Shown: in pieces, positions 24,397 through 32,877 of the stretch
How the letters are laid out: each line of letters opens with the position of its first letter
Numbering within the stretch: position 1 is the first letter of the stretch
Source of the DNA: JAXMCI01 sp046349435
GTDB lineage: Bacteria > Pseudomonadota > Alphaproteobacteria > Dongiales > Dongiaceae
Direction of reading: 5' to 3'
NCBI GenBank assembly: GCA_046349435.1
Contig: JAXMCI010000005.1
Location: 124,001-188,000, forward strand
Length of the DNA stretch: 64,000 bases
Translations under genes and position numbers: made by a program
The notes under the pieces: model-generated
Told to the model about the DNA's origin: nothing
What the model saw: the letters and a program-made list of their open reading frames with translations, nothing else
Database searches by the model: none

Positions 24397-25026
24397 ATGA
24401 TCTGGCGGATCCCGCCATCTTGTGCTGTGATAGTTGTGGATTTCGCAATATCGAGGTGTGCCTTGGCGGCGCAGAAGGGCGCGGGCGCGTTTCGCTTCTC
24501 CCCGGCCGACATCGAGATCATCCGCTGCCTCAACGAGGATGCGCGCAGCTCGGTGACGAAGATCGCCGGCCGGCTGGCGATGCCGGAATCGACGGTGCGG
24601 CACCGCCTCAACCGGCTGCTCGACGCCGGCGTCGTCGAGTTCACCGCGGTGCCCAATCCGCTGCAGCTCGGCTACCAGATCTGGGCGATCATGGAGATCC
24701 AGGCGGAGCTGTCGCGGATCCGCGGCATCGCGCGCGAGCTGGCCGACCGGCCCGAGGTCTACTTCGTCGGCATCACCACCGGCAGCTACGACATCCTGGC
24801 CGGTGCCGTGTTCCGCTCCAACGACGAGCTGCTCGACTTCATCACCGGCTACCTGCCGAAGGTGCCGGGCATCATCCGCACCTCGACCTCGACCGTCGTG
24901 CTCGACGTGGTCAAGCGCTTCCTCACCTTCGCCGTGGCGGGCGAGGGCGCCGCGGCCGAGCCGGTGCGCGCGCGCCGGCGGCGCGGGGCCGGCGCGGCGG
25001 CGCGGGCGCCGGGCCGGAAGGGCTGA
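24397..25026 (+). CDS. Lrp/AsnC-family transcriptional regulator
   Basis: Up to 209 residues. The winged helix-turn-helix (DIEIIRCLNEDARSSVTKIAGRLAMPESTVRHRLNRLLDAGVV) is followed by an AsnC-type ligand domain (YFVGITTGSYDILAGAVFRSNDELLDFI). The C terminus is a basic Arg/Ala-rich tail. The ATG at 24397 has AAGGT upstream, but a TTG at 24463 behind AGGTG would give the more typical 187-residue protein. It diverges from the SDR/PLP/ABC operon and is its likely regulator. Confidence 0.88.
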   Translation: MIWRIPPSCAVIVVDFAISRCALAAQKGAGAFRFSPADIEIIRCLNEDARSSVTKIAGRLAMPESTVRHRLNRLLDAGVVEFTAVPNPLQLGYQIWAIMEIQAELSRIRGIARELADRPEVYFVGITTGSYDILAGAVFRSNDELLDFITGYLPKVPGIIRTSTSTVVLDVVKRFLTFAVAGEGAAAEPVRARRRRGAGAAARAPGRKG

Positions 25027-25127
25027 ACCGGCACGAAGGCGCTTGCCGGTGCAGCAATCGGTCCACTAGTCTGCCCGCGCAGGGTCGGGGGCGCCCCGCG
25101 CAATCGCGGCGCAGGTAGAGGGTTGAC

Positions 25128-25508
25128 ATGAAGTCGGCTGCCGAGGCGGGGCGTCCGCGCGTTCTCGTGGTGGAGGACGAGGCGCTGGTCGCCTTCGAGC
25201 TCGAGGACATCATCAGCGAGGGCGGCTTCGCGGTGGTCGGGCCGGCCAACGCGCTCGACTCCGCGCTCGTCGCGGCCGAGCGCGAGCCGATCGACGCCGC
25301 GGTGCTCGACATCAACCTGCGCGGCGAGCTCTCCTTCCCCGTCGCCTACGCGCTGCGCAGCCGGCAGATCCCGTTCTTCTTCCTGACCGGCTATGTCGGC
25401 GAGATCATGGTCCCCGACGATCTCCAGGGCGTGAAGGTGCTGAGCAAGCCCTACCAGGCGCAACGCCTGATCACGACACTGCGCCGCCTGCTGCCGAACG
25501 GGGCCTGA
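25128..25508 (+). CDS. Single-domain response regulator
   Basis: 126 residues forming only a CheY-like receiver. VVEDEALVAFELEDI gives the acidic pocket, the phospho-acceptor Asp is in AVLDINLRG, the Thr is in FFLTGY, and the Lys is in VLSKPYQ. There is no output domain, as in alphaproteobacterial one-domain regulators that work with HWE/HisKA2 kinases. No kinase gene is near. Confidence 0.88.
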   Translation: MKSAAEAGRPRVLVVEDEALVAFELEDIISEGGFAVVGPANALDSALVAAEREPIDAAVLDINLRGELSFPVAYALRSRQIPFFFLTGYVGEIMVPDDLQGVKVLSKPYQAQRLITTLRRLLPNGA

Positions 25509-25556
25509 CCGGCCCTGCGGCATGGTGCCCGCAAGGCCCGCGCCGACACTCTCCAT

Positions 25557-25630
25557 TTGTCATGCTGGCCGACCCGGGCACCCCATCTCGCGGCGTCCCT
25601 GGATTGCCGGGTCAAGCCCGGTAATGACAA
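25557..25630. repeat. Palindromic intergenic repeat, copy 1
   Basis: About 74 bases starting TTGTCATG and ending ATGACAA, so the ends are complementary. The core contains CCCATCTCGCGGCGTCCCT and GGTCAAGCCCGG. Copy 2 lies 110 bases downstream in the same orientation. The stretch 25509-25863 holds these two elements and no gene that I can support. Confidence 0.85.
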
Positions 25631-25739
25631 GGAAGAAAGCTGCAGGTCGGCGGCGGGCGGGCAGCCTTCCTCTTGATCGGCTGTCTGGAGCAAGCGAGCC
25701 CGCGCCGGACTTGCGAACAAAACAGGAACTCCTCCATAT

Positions 25740-25816
25740 TTGTCATGCCCGGGCTTGACCCGGGCATCCATCTCGCAGCGTCCCTGGATTTGCCGGATAA
25801 AGCCCGGCAACGACAA
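25740..25816. repeat. Palindromic intergenic repeat, copy 2
   Basis: About 77 bases sharing CATCTCGCAGCGTCCCTGGA with copy 1 and the same TTGTCATG/GACAA ends. It also contains the inner palindrome GCCCGGGCTTGACCCGGGC. Downstream flanks of both copies share a CTGCAG-plus-GGCGGG tail, so the duplicated unit is longer than the palindrome. It ends 47 bases before the radical-SAM gene and may form a hairpin in its leader. Confidence 0.85.
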
Positions 25817-25863
25817 GGGCAACCTGCAGATGGCGGGCGTGCCGGCAGCACCAGGTATAGGAC

Positions 25864-27090
25864 ATGGATCTCAAGGCCAAGCTCGAGATCCTGGCCGATG
25901 CGGCCAAGTACGACGCCTCCTGCGCCTCGAGCGGGGCGGAGGGCCGCAGCTCGCGCGGCGGCCGTGGCGTCGGCTCGACCACCGGCATGGGCATCTGCCA
26001 CAGCTACACCCCCGACGGGCGCTGCGTCTCGCTGCTCAAGATCCTGCTGACCAACGCCTGCATCTACGACTGCCTCTACTGCATCAACCGCTCGTCGAGC
26101 GCCGTGCCGCGGGCCCGCTTCACGGTCGAGGAGGTGGTGCGGCTGACGCTGGGCTTCTACAAGCGCAACTACATCGAGGGGCTGTTCCTCTCCTCCGGCA
26201 TCATCCGCGACAGCGACTACACCATGGCCGAGCTGGTGCGGGTGGCGCGCACGCTGCGCGAGGCGCACGATTTCCGCGGCTACATCCACCTCAAGGCGAT
26301 CCCCAACGCCGATCCCGGCCTGCTCGCCGAGGCCGGGCGCTGGGCCGACCGGCTCAGCGTCAATATCGAGCTGCCGCGGCCCGAAGGGCTGGCGAAGCTG
26401 GCGCCGCGCAAGGAGATCGGCGAGATCCGCCGCGCCATGGCCGGGCTGCGCGGCCGCATCGAGGCGGCCCGGGCCGAGCGGCGCGCGCCGCGCTTCGCGC
26501 CGGCCGGCCAGTCGACGCAGATGATCGTCGGGGCGGACGGCGCCGACGACCGCGCCATCCTGGAGACCAGCGCCGGGCTCTACGGCTCCTACCGGCTGGC
26601 CCGCGTCTACTACGCCGCCTTCAGCCCGATCCCGCAGGCCAGCGCCCTGCTGCCGCTGCAGCCGGCGCCGCTCAGGCGCGAGAACCGGCTCTACCAGGCC
26701 GACTGGCTGCTGCGCTTCTACGGCTTCTCCGTCGCCGAGATCCTGGCGGGCGCGTCCGAGGGCATGCTCGACCTGGAGATCGACCCCAAGCTCGCCTGGG
26801 CGCTGCGCCACCGCGAGCGCTTCCCGGTCGACCTGGCGACCGCCGGGCGCGAGGCGCTGCTGCGCGTCCCCGGGCTCGGCGTGCGCACCGTCGACCGGAT
26901 CCTGGCCGCCCGCCGGCATCGCCGGCTGCGGCTCGAGGATCTCGCCCGCATGCGGGTGCCGCTGGCCAAGGCGAGGCCCTTCATCGCCGTGCCCGGCCAC
27001 CACCCCGGCGCGCTGCTCGACGCCGCTCGCCTTGAGCCGCTGCTGCGCCGCGAGGCGCGCCAGCTGACCCTGCCGCTCGGCCATGCATAG
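25864..27090 (+). CDS. Putative DNA modification/repair radical SAM protein
   Basis: 408 residues. The radical-SAM cluster motif C-x3-C-x2-C occurs as CIYDCLYC near residue 68. The SAM barrel (SSGIIRDSDYTMAELVRVART, HLKAIPNADPGLL) follows. The C terminus carries helix-hairpin-helix sequence (LRVPGLGVRTVDRILAARR), which implies DNA binding. This family is found paired with the DUF4130/uracil-glycosylase-type gene that overlaps its 3' end by 8 bases. The pair is thought to act in DNA metabolism, but the reaction is not established. Confidence 0.88.
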   Translation: MDLKAKLEILADAAKYDASCASSGAEGRSSRGGRGVGSTTGMGICHSYTPDGRCVSLLKILLTNACIYDCLYCINRSSSAVPRARFTVEEVVRLTLGFYKRNYIEGLFLSSGIIRDSDYTMAELVRVARTLREAHDFRGYIHLKAIPNADPGLLAEAGRWADRLSVNIELPRPEGLAKLAPRKEIGEIRRAMAGLRGRIEAARAERRAPRFAPAGQSTQMIVGADGADDRAILETSAGLYGSYRLARVYYAAFSPIPQASALLPLQPAPLRRENRLYQADWLLRFYGFSVAEILAGASEGMLDLEIDPKLAWALRHRERFPVDLATAGREALLRVPGLGVRTVDRILAARRHRRLRLEDLARMRVPLAKARPFIAVPGHHPGALLDAARLEPLLRREARQLTLPLGHA

Positions 27091-28525
27091 GGTGGTGCTG
27101 GAGAGCCCGGCCGACCTCGCGGGCTGGCGGCGCGAGGCGCGGCGGCTGGCGGCGGCCGGGGTGCCGCCGGAGGCGGTCGAGTGGACGGTGGCCGGCGAGC
27201 CCGCGGGCCTGCCGCTCGAGGCCGCGACGGCACCCGGCGCCGCGGAGCCCGCGCCGGCCGCCGCGCTCACCGTGCCGCGCGCCTTCCTCGAGCTCGCCGG
27301 GATGGCGGTGCTGCACAGCGATCCCAGGCGCTTCGCGCTGCTCTACCGCCTGCTGTGGCGGCTGCAGCGGCGGCGCGGGCTGCTCGAGGACCTCGCCGAT
27401 CCCGACGTGGCGCGGCTCGCCGCGCTCGCCCGCGCGGTGCGCCGCGACATCCACAAGATGCACGCCTTCGTCCGGTTCCGCGCGCTGGAGCTGGAGGGCG
27501 CCGAGCACTTCGTCGCCTGGTACGAGCCCGACCACCACATCCTCGCGGCGGCGGCGCCGTTCTTCGTCGAGCGCTTCGCCAACCTCGCCTGGACCATCCT
27601 GACGCCGGCGGGGACGGCCGACTGGGACGGCGAGAGCCTGCGCTTCGGGCCCGGTGCGACGCTCGGCCAGGCGCCCGGCGAGGCGCCGGGCCGGGCACCC
27701 GGGGAGGACGCGCTCAAGGCGCTGTGGCGCAGCTACTATGCCAGCACCTTCAACCCGGCGCGGGCCAATCCGAAGGCGATGCGCGCCGAGATGCCGGCGC
27801 GCTTCTGGCGCAACCTGCCGGAGGCGGCGGAGATCGCGCCGCTGCTGCGCGGCGCCGCCGGCCGCGTCGCGGCGATGGTCGAGCGGCCGCCGCTGCCGCC
27901 GGTGGTGCGCCGCGGCGCCGAGGTCGGGGCGGCGCCGGCCGCGCCGCCCGAAGGCGGGCTCGCCCGGGCGCGGGCGGCGGCGGCCGGCTGCCGCGCCAGC
28001 CCGCTATGGCAGCCGGCGACGCAGACGGTGTTCGGCGAGGGCCCGCCCGGCGCGCGGCTGATGCTGGTCGGCGAGCAGCCCGGCGACGTCGAGGACCTGC
28101 AGGGGCGGCCCTTCGTCGGCCCCGCCGGGCAGCTGCTCGACCGCGCGCTGGCCGAGGCCGGGATCGACCGCGCCGCCGCCTACGTCACCAACGCGGTGAA
28201 GCACTTCAAGTACGTGCCGCGCGGCAAGCGGCGGATCCACCAGAAGCCGGGCAGCCTGGAGATCCAGGCCTGCGCGCCGTGGCTGGAGCAGGAGCTGGCG
28301 CTGGTCGACCCGCGGCGCGTCGTGGCGCTCGGCGCCACCGCGGCGCAGGCGCTGTTCGGCCGCGCCATGCCGATCGGGCGCAGCCGCGGCCGGCTGATGG
28401 CGCTGGGCGAGCGCCAGGCGCTGGTCACGGTGCACCCGTCCTACCTGCTGCGGCTGCCCGACGCGGCGGCGCGGGAGCGCGAGTACCGCGCCTTCGTCGC
28501 CGATCTCAGGCTGGCGGCCGGCTAG
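27083..28525 (+). CDS. DUF4130 domain fused to UdgX-type uracil-DNA glycosylase
   Basis: 480 residues. The N-terminal half (HRVVLESPADLAGWR, VRRDIHKMHAFVRFR, FVAWYEPDHHIL) is the DUF4130/probable-DNA-metabolism domain. The C-terminal half is a family-4-like glycosylase: LMLVGEQPGDVEDLQG, PFVGPAGQLLDRAL, and the UdgX hallmark KRRIH at residues 382-386, followed by VTVHPSYLLR. In UdgX the His of this loop bonds covalently to the abasic site after uracil removal; here it is His386. Overlap with the radical-SAM gene indicates a coupled DNA repair function. Confidence 0.92.
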   Translation: MHRVVLESPADLAGWRREARRLAAAGVPPEAVEWTVAGEPAGLPLEAATAPGAAEPAPAAALTVPRAFLELAGMAVLHSDPRRFALLYRLLWRLQRRRGLLEDLADPDVARLAALARAVRRDIHKMHAFVRFRALELEGAEHFVAWYEPDHHILAAAAPFFVERFANLAWTILTPAGTADWDGESLRFGPGATLGQAPGEAPGRAPGEDALKALWRSYYASTFNPARANPKAMRAEMPARFWRNLPEAAEIAPLLRGAAGRVAAMVERPPLPPVVRRGAEVGAAPAAPPEGGLARARAAAAGCRASPLWQPATQTVFGEGPPGARLMLVGEQPGDVEDLQGRPFVGPAGQLLDRALAEAGIDRAAAYVTNAVKHFKYVPRGKRRIHQKPGSLEIQACAPWLEQELALVDPRRVVALGATAAQALFGRAMPIGRSRGRLMALGERQALVTVHPSYLLRLPDAAAREREYRAFVADLRLAAG

Positions 28526-28544
28526 AGTCCCGGCGCGCCGCCAT

Positions 28545-29155
28545 TCACCAGGCGATGGCGAAGCGGCAGGCCTCGCCGCCCGCGGCGATGCATTCGGTCT
28601 CGTGCGCCCGGGCCCGGGATGCACCAGCCGGGCGAACAGCCGCTCGAAGGTCGCGGCGTAGAAGGCGCAGCAGGGCTCGGCCTCGTGCGCGCCGCGGCAG
28701 AGCGGGCAGTCGGCGATCGACAGCAGCACGGGCCGGCCGGGCCGGAGAGTCAGCCGGCCGCTGCCGACGAAGGTCCAGGCATGGCCGGCGATCGCCCGCA
28801 GCAGCAGCCGGCTCGCCGGGCGGGCGGGCAGCGCCGTCAGCAGCCGGCGCACGGGGGCCGGGATGCGGTGGGCGAGCAGGTAGTCCGCCGTGCGCTGCCC
28901 GGCGATCCAGGCGGCGGTGGCGGCGCGCCGGGGCCCGAGCGCGGCGCGCAGCCCGGCATGGAGCGTGGTGACCTCGTCCTCCGGCACCAGGCCGTCGGGC
29001 GGCGCCGCCAGGTAGCGCTCCAGCCCGGCGTCGCGGAAGAGGCGGGTCGCGGCGGCGGCGCCCACGAGCGCGGTCGCCGCCTCGGCCAGCCGGGTCACCG
29101 CGTTGGGCCCGATGCGCCCGGGCGGGTGCCCGTGCAGCGCGGCGGTGGCCGCCAT
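28545..29155 (-). pseudogene. bchJ: bchJ-like 4-vinyl reductase gene with one frameshift
   Basis: Read from 29155, the V4R-domain sequence IADCPLCRGAHEAEPCCAFYAATFERLFARLVHPG is clear and fits BchJ. The frame is then lost in the GCCCGGGCCCGGGA run at about 28606-28619. Adding one base restores a perfect ending, HETECIAAGGEACRFAIAW, and a total of 203 residues. The single lost base lies in a G/C run, so it may be a sequencing error or a recent mutation. BchJ assists reduction of the 8-vinyl group in bacteriochlorophyll synthesis. The start lies 3 bases after the bchE stop, as in bchEJ operons of purple bacteria. Confidence 0.8.
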
Positions 29156-29158
29156 GGC

Positions 29159-30757
29159 TCAGTCCGCCGTCGCGCTCTCGGCCATCTGCTCCTTGCCGCC
29201 GCCGCAGGCCATCGCCGCGGCGCCGGCCTGCGCGGTCGGCCGGCGGTTGTGCGTGGTGCGCCACTCGACGCCGCGCAGGTCGGCGCGGCGCCGGCTGCGG
29301 TCGAAGCCGAAATCGACCCCGCCCTTGGATTGCGGGCCCCAGTAGTTGACCCGGCCGAGATCGTAGAACTTCCGCTCGAAGCCCGACTTGAGGAAGGCCT
29401 TGAGGCAGCCCAGCAGGTAGCGCCGCCGCTCGCCGCTGCCGGCGAACGGGTAGGAGAACAGCGCCTTGCGCATGTAGAAGCGGCGGTAGTTGTGCATCAC
29501 CCGGTCGAGCAGCTCGGCCCGGTCCATCGCGTCCGGCTTCATGATCGGGGTGACGAAGTTGTACTTCTCGTAGTCGAAGACCTCGACCTTGTCGCCGAGC
29601 TCGCGGAACAGGTCGGAGAAGGGCCAGGGCGTGTACATCGACCAGTTGGCGAGGTCGGGCTTCCAGTCCTGCGCCATCCGGTAGGTTTCCTCCAGCGTCT
29701 CGCGCGTCTCGTTCTCCAGCCCGACGATGAACTGCGCCTCGACGACGATGCCGGCCTGGCGCAGCAGCTGCACCGCCTTCTTGTTCTGCGCGACCGTGGT
29801 CTCCTTGTTGAAGCGGTCGAGCTGCAGCTGCGCCGCCGCCTCGGTGCCGAGCGAGACGTGGATCAGCCCGGCCTTGCGGTAGAAGGGCAGCAGCGCCTCG
29901 TCGCGCAGGATGTCGGTGACCCGGGTGTTGATGCCCCACGGGATGCGGACGTCGCGGCGGATCAGCTCCTCGCAGAAGGCGACGAACTTCTTCTTGTTGA
30001 TGGTCGGCTCCTCGTCGGCGAGGATGAAGAAGCCGATCCCGTGGTCGCGCTTCAGCGCCTCGATCTCGTCGACCACCTTGCGCGGGTCGCGGATGCGGTA
30101 GTCGCGCCAGAACTTCCACTGCGAGCAGAAGCTGCAGGTGAAGGGGCAGCCGCGGGCCATGCTGGGGATGGCGACCCGGGCGTTCATCGGGATGTAGATG
30201 TACTTGTCCCAGGCGAGCACGCCCCAGTCCGGCGTGATGGCGTCGAGGTCCTTGACCGTCGGCGCCGCCTTGGTCGCCACCACCTGCTCGCCCTCGCGAT
30301 AGGCGATGCCGGCGATGGCGGCGCGCTCGGTCGGCCAGCGCCCGGCGGCGATCGCCTGCAGCAGCGCCACGAAGATCTCCTCGCCTTCGCCGCGCACCAC
30401 CACGTCGATCCACGGCGCCTCGGCCAGCACCTGGCCGTACATGAAGGTGGCGTGGATGCCGCCGAGCACGGTCACGGCCTGGGGATGCAGCTCCTTGGCG
30501 ATCTGCAGCAGCCGCTCGGCCTTGTAGATCGCCGGCGTGATGGCGGTGGCGCCGATCACGTCGGGCCGCTCCTCGGCCAGGATGCGGCGCACCGCCTCGT
30601 CGTCGAGGTGGTCGGTCATCGCATCGATGAAGCGCAGGTCGGCGAACCCCGCCGCCTTGGCCGCGCCCGCCAGGTAGGCCGCCCAGGCGGGCGGCCAGTT
30701 GCCGGCGATCTCGGCGCCCCCGGAGTGGTAGTTGGGGTGGAGCAGCAGGATGCGCAT
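29159..30757 (-). CDS. bchE: Anaerobic Mg-protoporphyrin IX monomethyl ester cyclase BchE
   Basis: 532 residues. The N-terminal B12-binding-like domain starts MRILLLHPNYHSGGAEIAGN, a sequence characteristic of BchE. The radical-SAM motif uses Cys204, Cys208 and Cys211 (ARGCPFTCSFC). The C terminus has LGRVNYWGPQSKGGVDFGFD and an ACGGGKEQM stretch typical of the family. It closes the isocyclic ring of bacteriochlorophyll without oxygen. The ATG at 30757 is chosen because it begins the conserved N terminus; an in-frame codon at 30787 is possible. It is followed by a frameshifted bchJ. No other photosynthesis gene is in the window. Confidence 0.95.
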   Translation of the reverse strand: MRILLLHPNYHSGGAEIAGNWPPAWAAYLAGAAKAAGFADLRFIDAMTDHLDDEAVRRILAEERPDVIGATAITPAIYKAERLLQIAKELHPQAVTVLGGIHATFMYGQVLAEAPWIDVVVRGEGEEIFVALLQAIAAGRWPTERAAIAGIAYREGEQVVATKAAPTVKDLDAITPDWGVLAWDKYIYIPMNARVAIPSMARGCPFTCSFCSQWKFWRDYRIRDPRKVVDEIEALKRDHGIGFFILADEEPTINKKKFVAFCEELIRRDVRIPWGINTRVTDILRDEALLPFYRKAGLIHVSLGTEAAAQLQLDRFNKETTVAQNKKAVQLLRQAGIVVEAQFIVGLENETRETLEETYRMAQDWKPDLANWSMYTPWPFSDLFRELGDKVEVFDYEKYNFVTPIMKPDAMDRAELLDRVMHNYRRFYMRKALFSYPFAGSGERRRYLLGCLKAFLKSGFERKFYDLGRVNYWGPQSKGGVDFGFDRSRRRADLRGVEWRTTHNRRPTAQAGAAAMACGGGKEQMAESATAD

Positions 30758-30789
30758 GGGAGCCCCCGGTTTCGACGCGACTGTCAAGA

Positions 30790-30803
30790 TTGATAGACGT
30801 CAA
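30790..30803. promoter_or_regulatory. FNR/FixK-type box upstream of bchE
   Basis: TTGATAGACGTCAA matches the TTGAY-N4-RTCAA consensus of FNR/FnrL/FixK sites. Its centre is about 39 bases upstream of the bchE ATG, in the divergent gap to the MoxR-type operon. Oxygen-regulated activation of the anaerobic cyclase would be the natural role. The short distance to the start codon implies a very short leader or a role on the other strand. Confidence 0.55.
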
Positions 30804-30925
30804 CGGGAATGGACAAAATGATCTGGATCAAGCCGCGCTGCCCGGCCCCGCCCTGCGGAGCGCCCGGGCGCGCGATGCGGATGTCACGCCGGCCGATTGA
30901 GCCGGCAGCTTGCGCGGTGGTATCC

Positions 30926-31669
30926 ATGGTTGCAGCGGGGCGGCGAGCGGAGCCGGGGGTGGGGCAGGGCGGAAGGTCGGCGGGCCGGGCCCCGGCGGTG
31001 TTCCGGCCGGGGGCGGTGGCGCTGCTGCTGTCGCTGGCGGCGGTTGCGCCGGCTGCCGGGCAGACTGCCGAGCAGGTTCGCGCCGCGCTCGCGGATGTCA
31101 TGCGCGACGGCGACCTGCAGCAGGAGCTGCCGAGCCGGAGCTTCTCCCCGCCCAGGGCGACCGACGGCCAGGCCCCGACGCCGGCTCCGGAAGAGCCGGC
31201 GTCCCGGACCAAGCTGTCCTCCTGGCTGCTCTGGCTGCTGCTCGCGCTCGGGCTGGGCTGCGGCGCGGTGGTGCTGGGGCGGGTGCTGAGCGGCTGGCGG
31301 CCGGCGTCGCGGCGGCGCCCGGTGCCCGCGGCCCCGGCGACGGCCGCGCCGGCTGCGCCGGCGACCCCCGCCGCACCGTCGGAGGAGGCCGACCGGCTCG
31401 CTGCCGAGGGACGCCTCGCCGAGGCGGTGCACCGCCTGCTGCTCGACGCGCTCGAGCTGCTGCGGCGGCGCGGCGAGGCGCTCGCCCCGGCGCTGACCGC
31501 CCGCGAGATCCTGCGCCGCGTGCGGCCGCCGGCGGCCGAGGGCGAGGCGCTGGGCCTGCTGGTGCCGCTGGTCGAGCGCTGCTGGTTCGGCAGCGCCCGG
31601 CCGACGCTCGAGGAGTACCGGCGCTGCCGCGACAGCGTCGCGCGGCTGCGCGGCGGCGCGGCGGCATGA
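30926..31669 (+). CDS. DUF4129 membrane protein
   Basis: 247 residues from the ATG at 30926; in-frame earlier starts exist. A signal/hydrophobic segment (AVALLLSLAAVAPAAG) is followed by a soluble stretch and one transmembrane helix (SSWLLWLLLALGLGCGAVVLG). After a Pro/Ala linker comes the DUF4129 domain (EEADRLAAEGRLAEAVHRLLLDALELLRR, ERCWFG). Such proteins accompany MoxR and DUF58 genes. It is the first of six overlapping genes and its stop overlaps the next ATG. Confidence 0.8.
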   Translation: MVAAGRRAEPGVGQGGRSAGRAPAVFRPGAVALLLSLAAVAPAAGQTAEQVRAALADVMRDGDLQQELPSRSFSPPRATDGQAPTPAPEEPASRTKLSSWLLWLLLALGLGCGAVVLGRVLSGWRPASRRRPVPAAPATAAPAAPATPAAPSEEADRLAAEGRLAEAVHRLLLDALELLRRRGEALAPALTAREILRRVRPPAAEGEALGLLVPLVERCWFGSARPTLEEYRRCRDSVARLRGGAAA

Positions 31670-32877
31670 GCGCCGCGCCCGCTTTGCCGCGCTGGCCGCT
31701 GATCGCCTGGGCGGCGGCGGCCGCGCTCGTCTTCTCGGCCTCGCTCTTCGTCATGACCGGCCGCGACGACCAGGGCACCGGCCTGCCCGACGCGGCCGGA
31801 CCCAGCGCCTATTCGCGCTCCTCGATCGGCCATGCCGGCTTCTTGCGGCTGCTGCGCCGGCTCGGCATCCCGGCGAGCGCCAGCCAGGCCGACTCGTGGA
31901 GCAAGCCCGGCCAGGGCGGCGTGCTGGTGGTGGCGGAGCCGCGGACCGACGAGGCCGGCCTCGCCGATGCCGGCTTCCTCCTCGGCGAGGGCTTCGACCT
32001 GGTGCTGGTGCTGCCGAAGCGCGGCGGCGTGCCCCAGCCCTCCCATCCCGGTTGGCTCGCCGCGACACGGCTGCTCGATGTCGCAACCGTCGCCCGGGTG
32101 CTGGCACTGGTCGACGCCGACGCCGCGGTGGTGCGGCCGGCCCGCGCCCCGAGCTGGACGGTTCGCGAGCTGCGCGCCCTGCCGACGCTGCCGGCGCCGC
32201 AGCTGATGGTCTCGCGCAAGCTGCGCCCGGTCGTCGCCGGCCCGGACGGCATGCTGGTCGGGCAGCTGGAGACCGACAACGGCCGCGTCGTCGTGCTGTC
32301 CGATCCCGACGTGATCGCCAATCACGGCCTCGGCCAGGGCGACAACGCCGCGCTCGCCGTCGAGATCCTCGGCCTGCTGCGCGGGCCCGACGGCAACGTG
32401 GTGTTCGAGGAGACGGTGCACGGCTATCGCGAGCGCCCGGTCAGCCCCCTGGCCCTGCTGCTGCAGTTCCCGTGGCTGCTGCTGACCCTGCAGGGGGTGC
32501 TGGCGCTGGCGCTGCTCGGCTGGTCGGCGGCCGGGCGGTTCGGCGCGCCGGAGCCGCTGCCGCGCGCCCTGCCGCTCGGCAGCGCCACCCTGATCGAGAC
32601 CGGGGCGCGGCTGCTCGACCGGCCGGCGCATCACGCGCTGATGGTCCGCCGCTATCTCGACCTGACATTGGCCGAGCTGGCCGCGCGGCTGCACGCGCCG
32701 CCGGGGCTGGCCGGGGCGGCGCTCGCCGCCTGGCTCGACCGCGTCGCCGCGGCGCGCGGCGTGGCGGCCGGCGCCGCGGCGCTGGAGCGCCGCCTCGCCG
32801 CGGCCGGCGACGACGCCGCATCGCTGGCCGCGGTCGCCGCCGCGGCCTTCGCCTGGAGGCAGGAGATCCTGGGATGA
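31666..32877 (+). CDS. DUF4350 membrane protein
   Basis: 403 residues. A transmembrane helix at about 10-30 precedes a Rossmann-like DUF4350 domain (AYSRSSIGHAGFLRLLRRLGI, VLVVAEPRTDEAGL, VVVLSDPDVIANHGL). A second membrane segment follows near residue 280 (PWLLLTLQGVLALALLGWSAAG), then a helical C terminus. Part of the MoxR/DUF58 gene set, translationally coupled on both sides by ATGA overlaps. Confidence 0.82.
   Translation: MSAAPALPRWPLIAWAAAAALVFSASLFVMTGRDDQGTGLPDAAGPSAYSRSSIGHAGFLRLLRRLGIPASASQADSWSKPGQGGVLVVAEPRTDEAGLADAGFLLGEGFDLVLVLPKRGGVPQPSHPGWLAATRLLDVATVARVLALVDADAAVVRPARAPSWTVRELRALPTLPAPQLMVSRKLRPVVAGPDGMLVGQLETDNGRVVVLSDPDVIANHGLGQGDNAALAVEILGLLRGPDGNVVFEETVHGYRERPVSPLALLLQFPWLLLTLQGVLALALLGWSAAGRFGAPEPLPRALPLGSATLIETGARLLDRPAHHALMVRRYLDLTLAELAARLHAPPGLAGAALAAWLDRVAAARGVAAGAAALERRLAAAGDDAASLAAVAAAAFAWRQEILG

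Noticed and set aside
30782..30799. PpsR/CrtJ site TGTC-N10-GACG
   Set aside because: One half-site departs from GACA and it overlaps the better FNR/FixK box; kept only as a remark.
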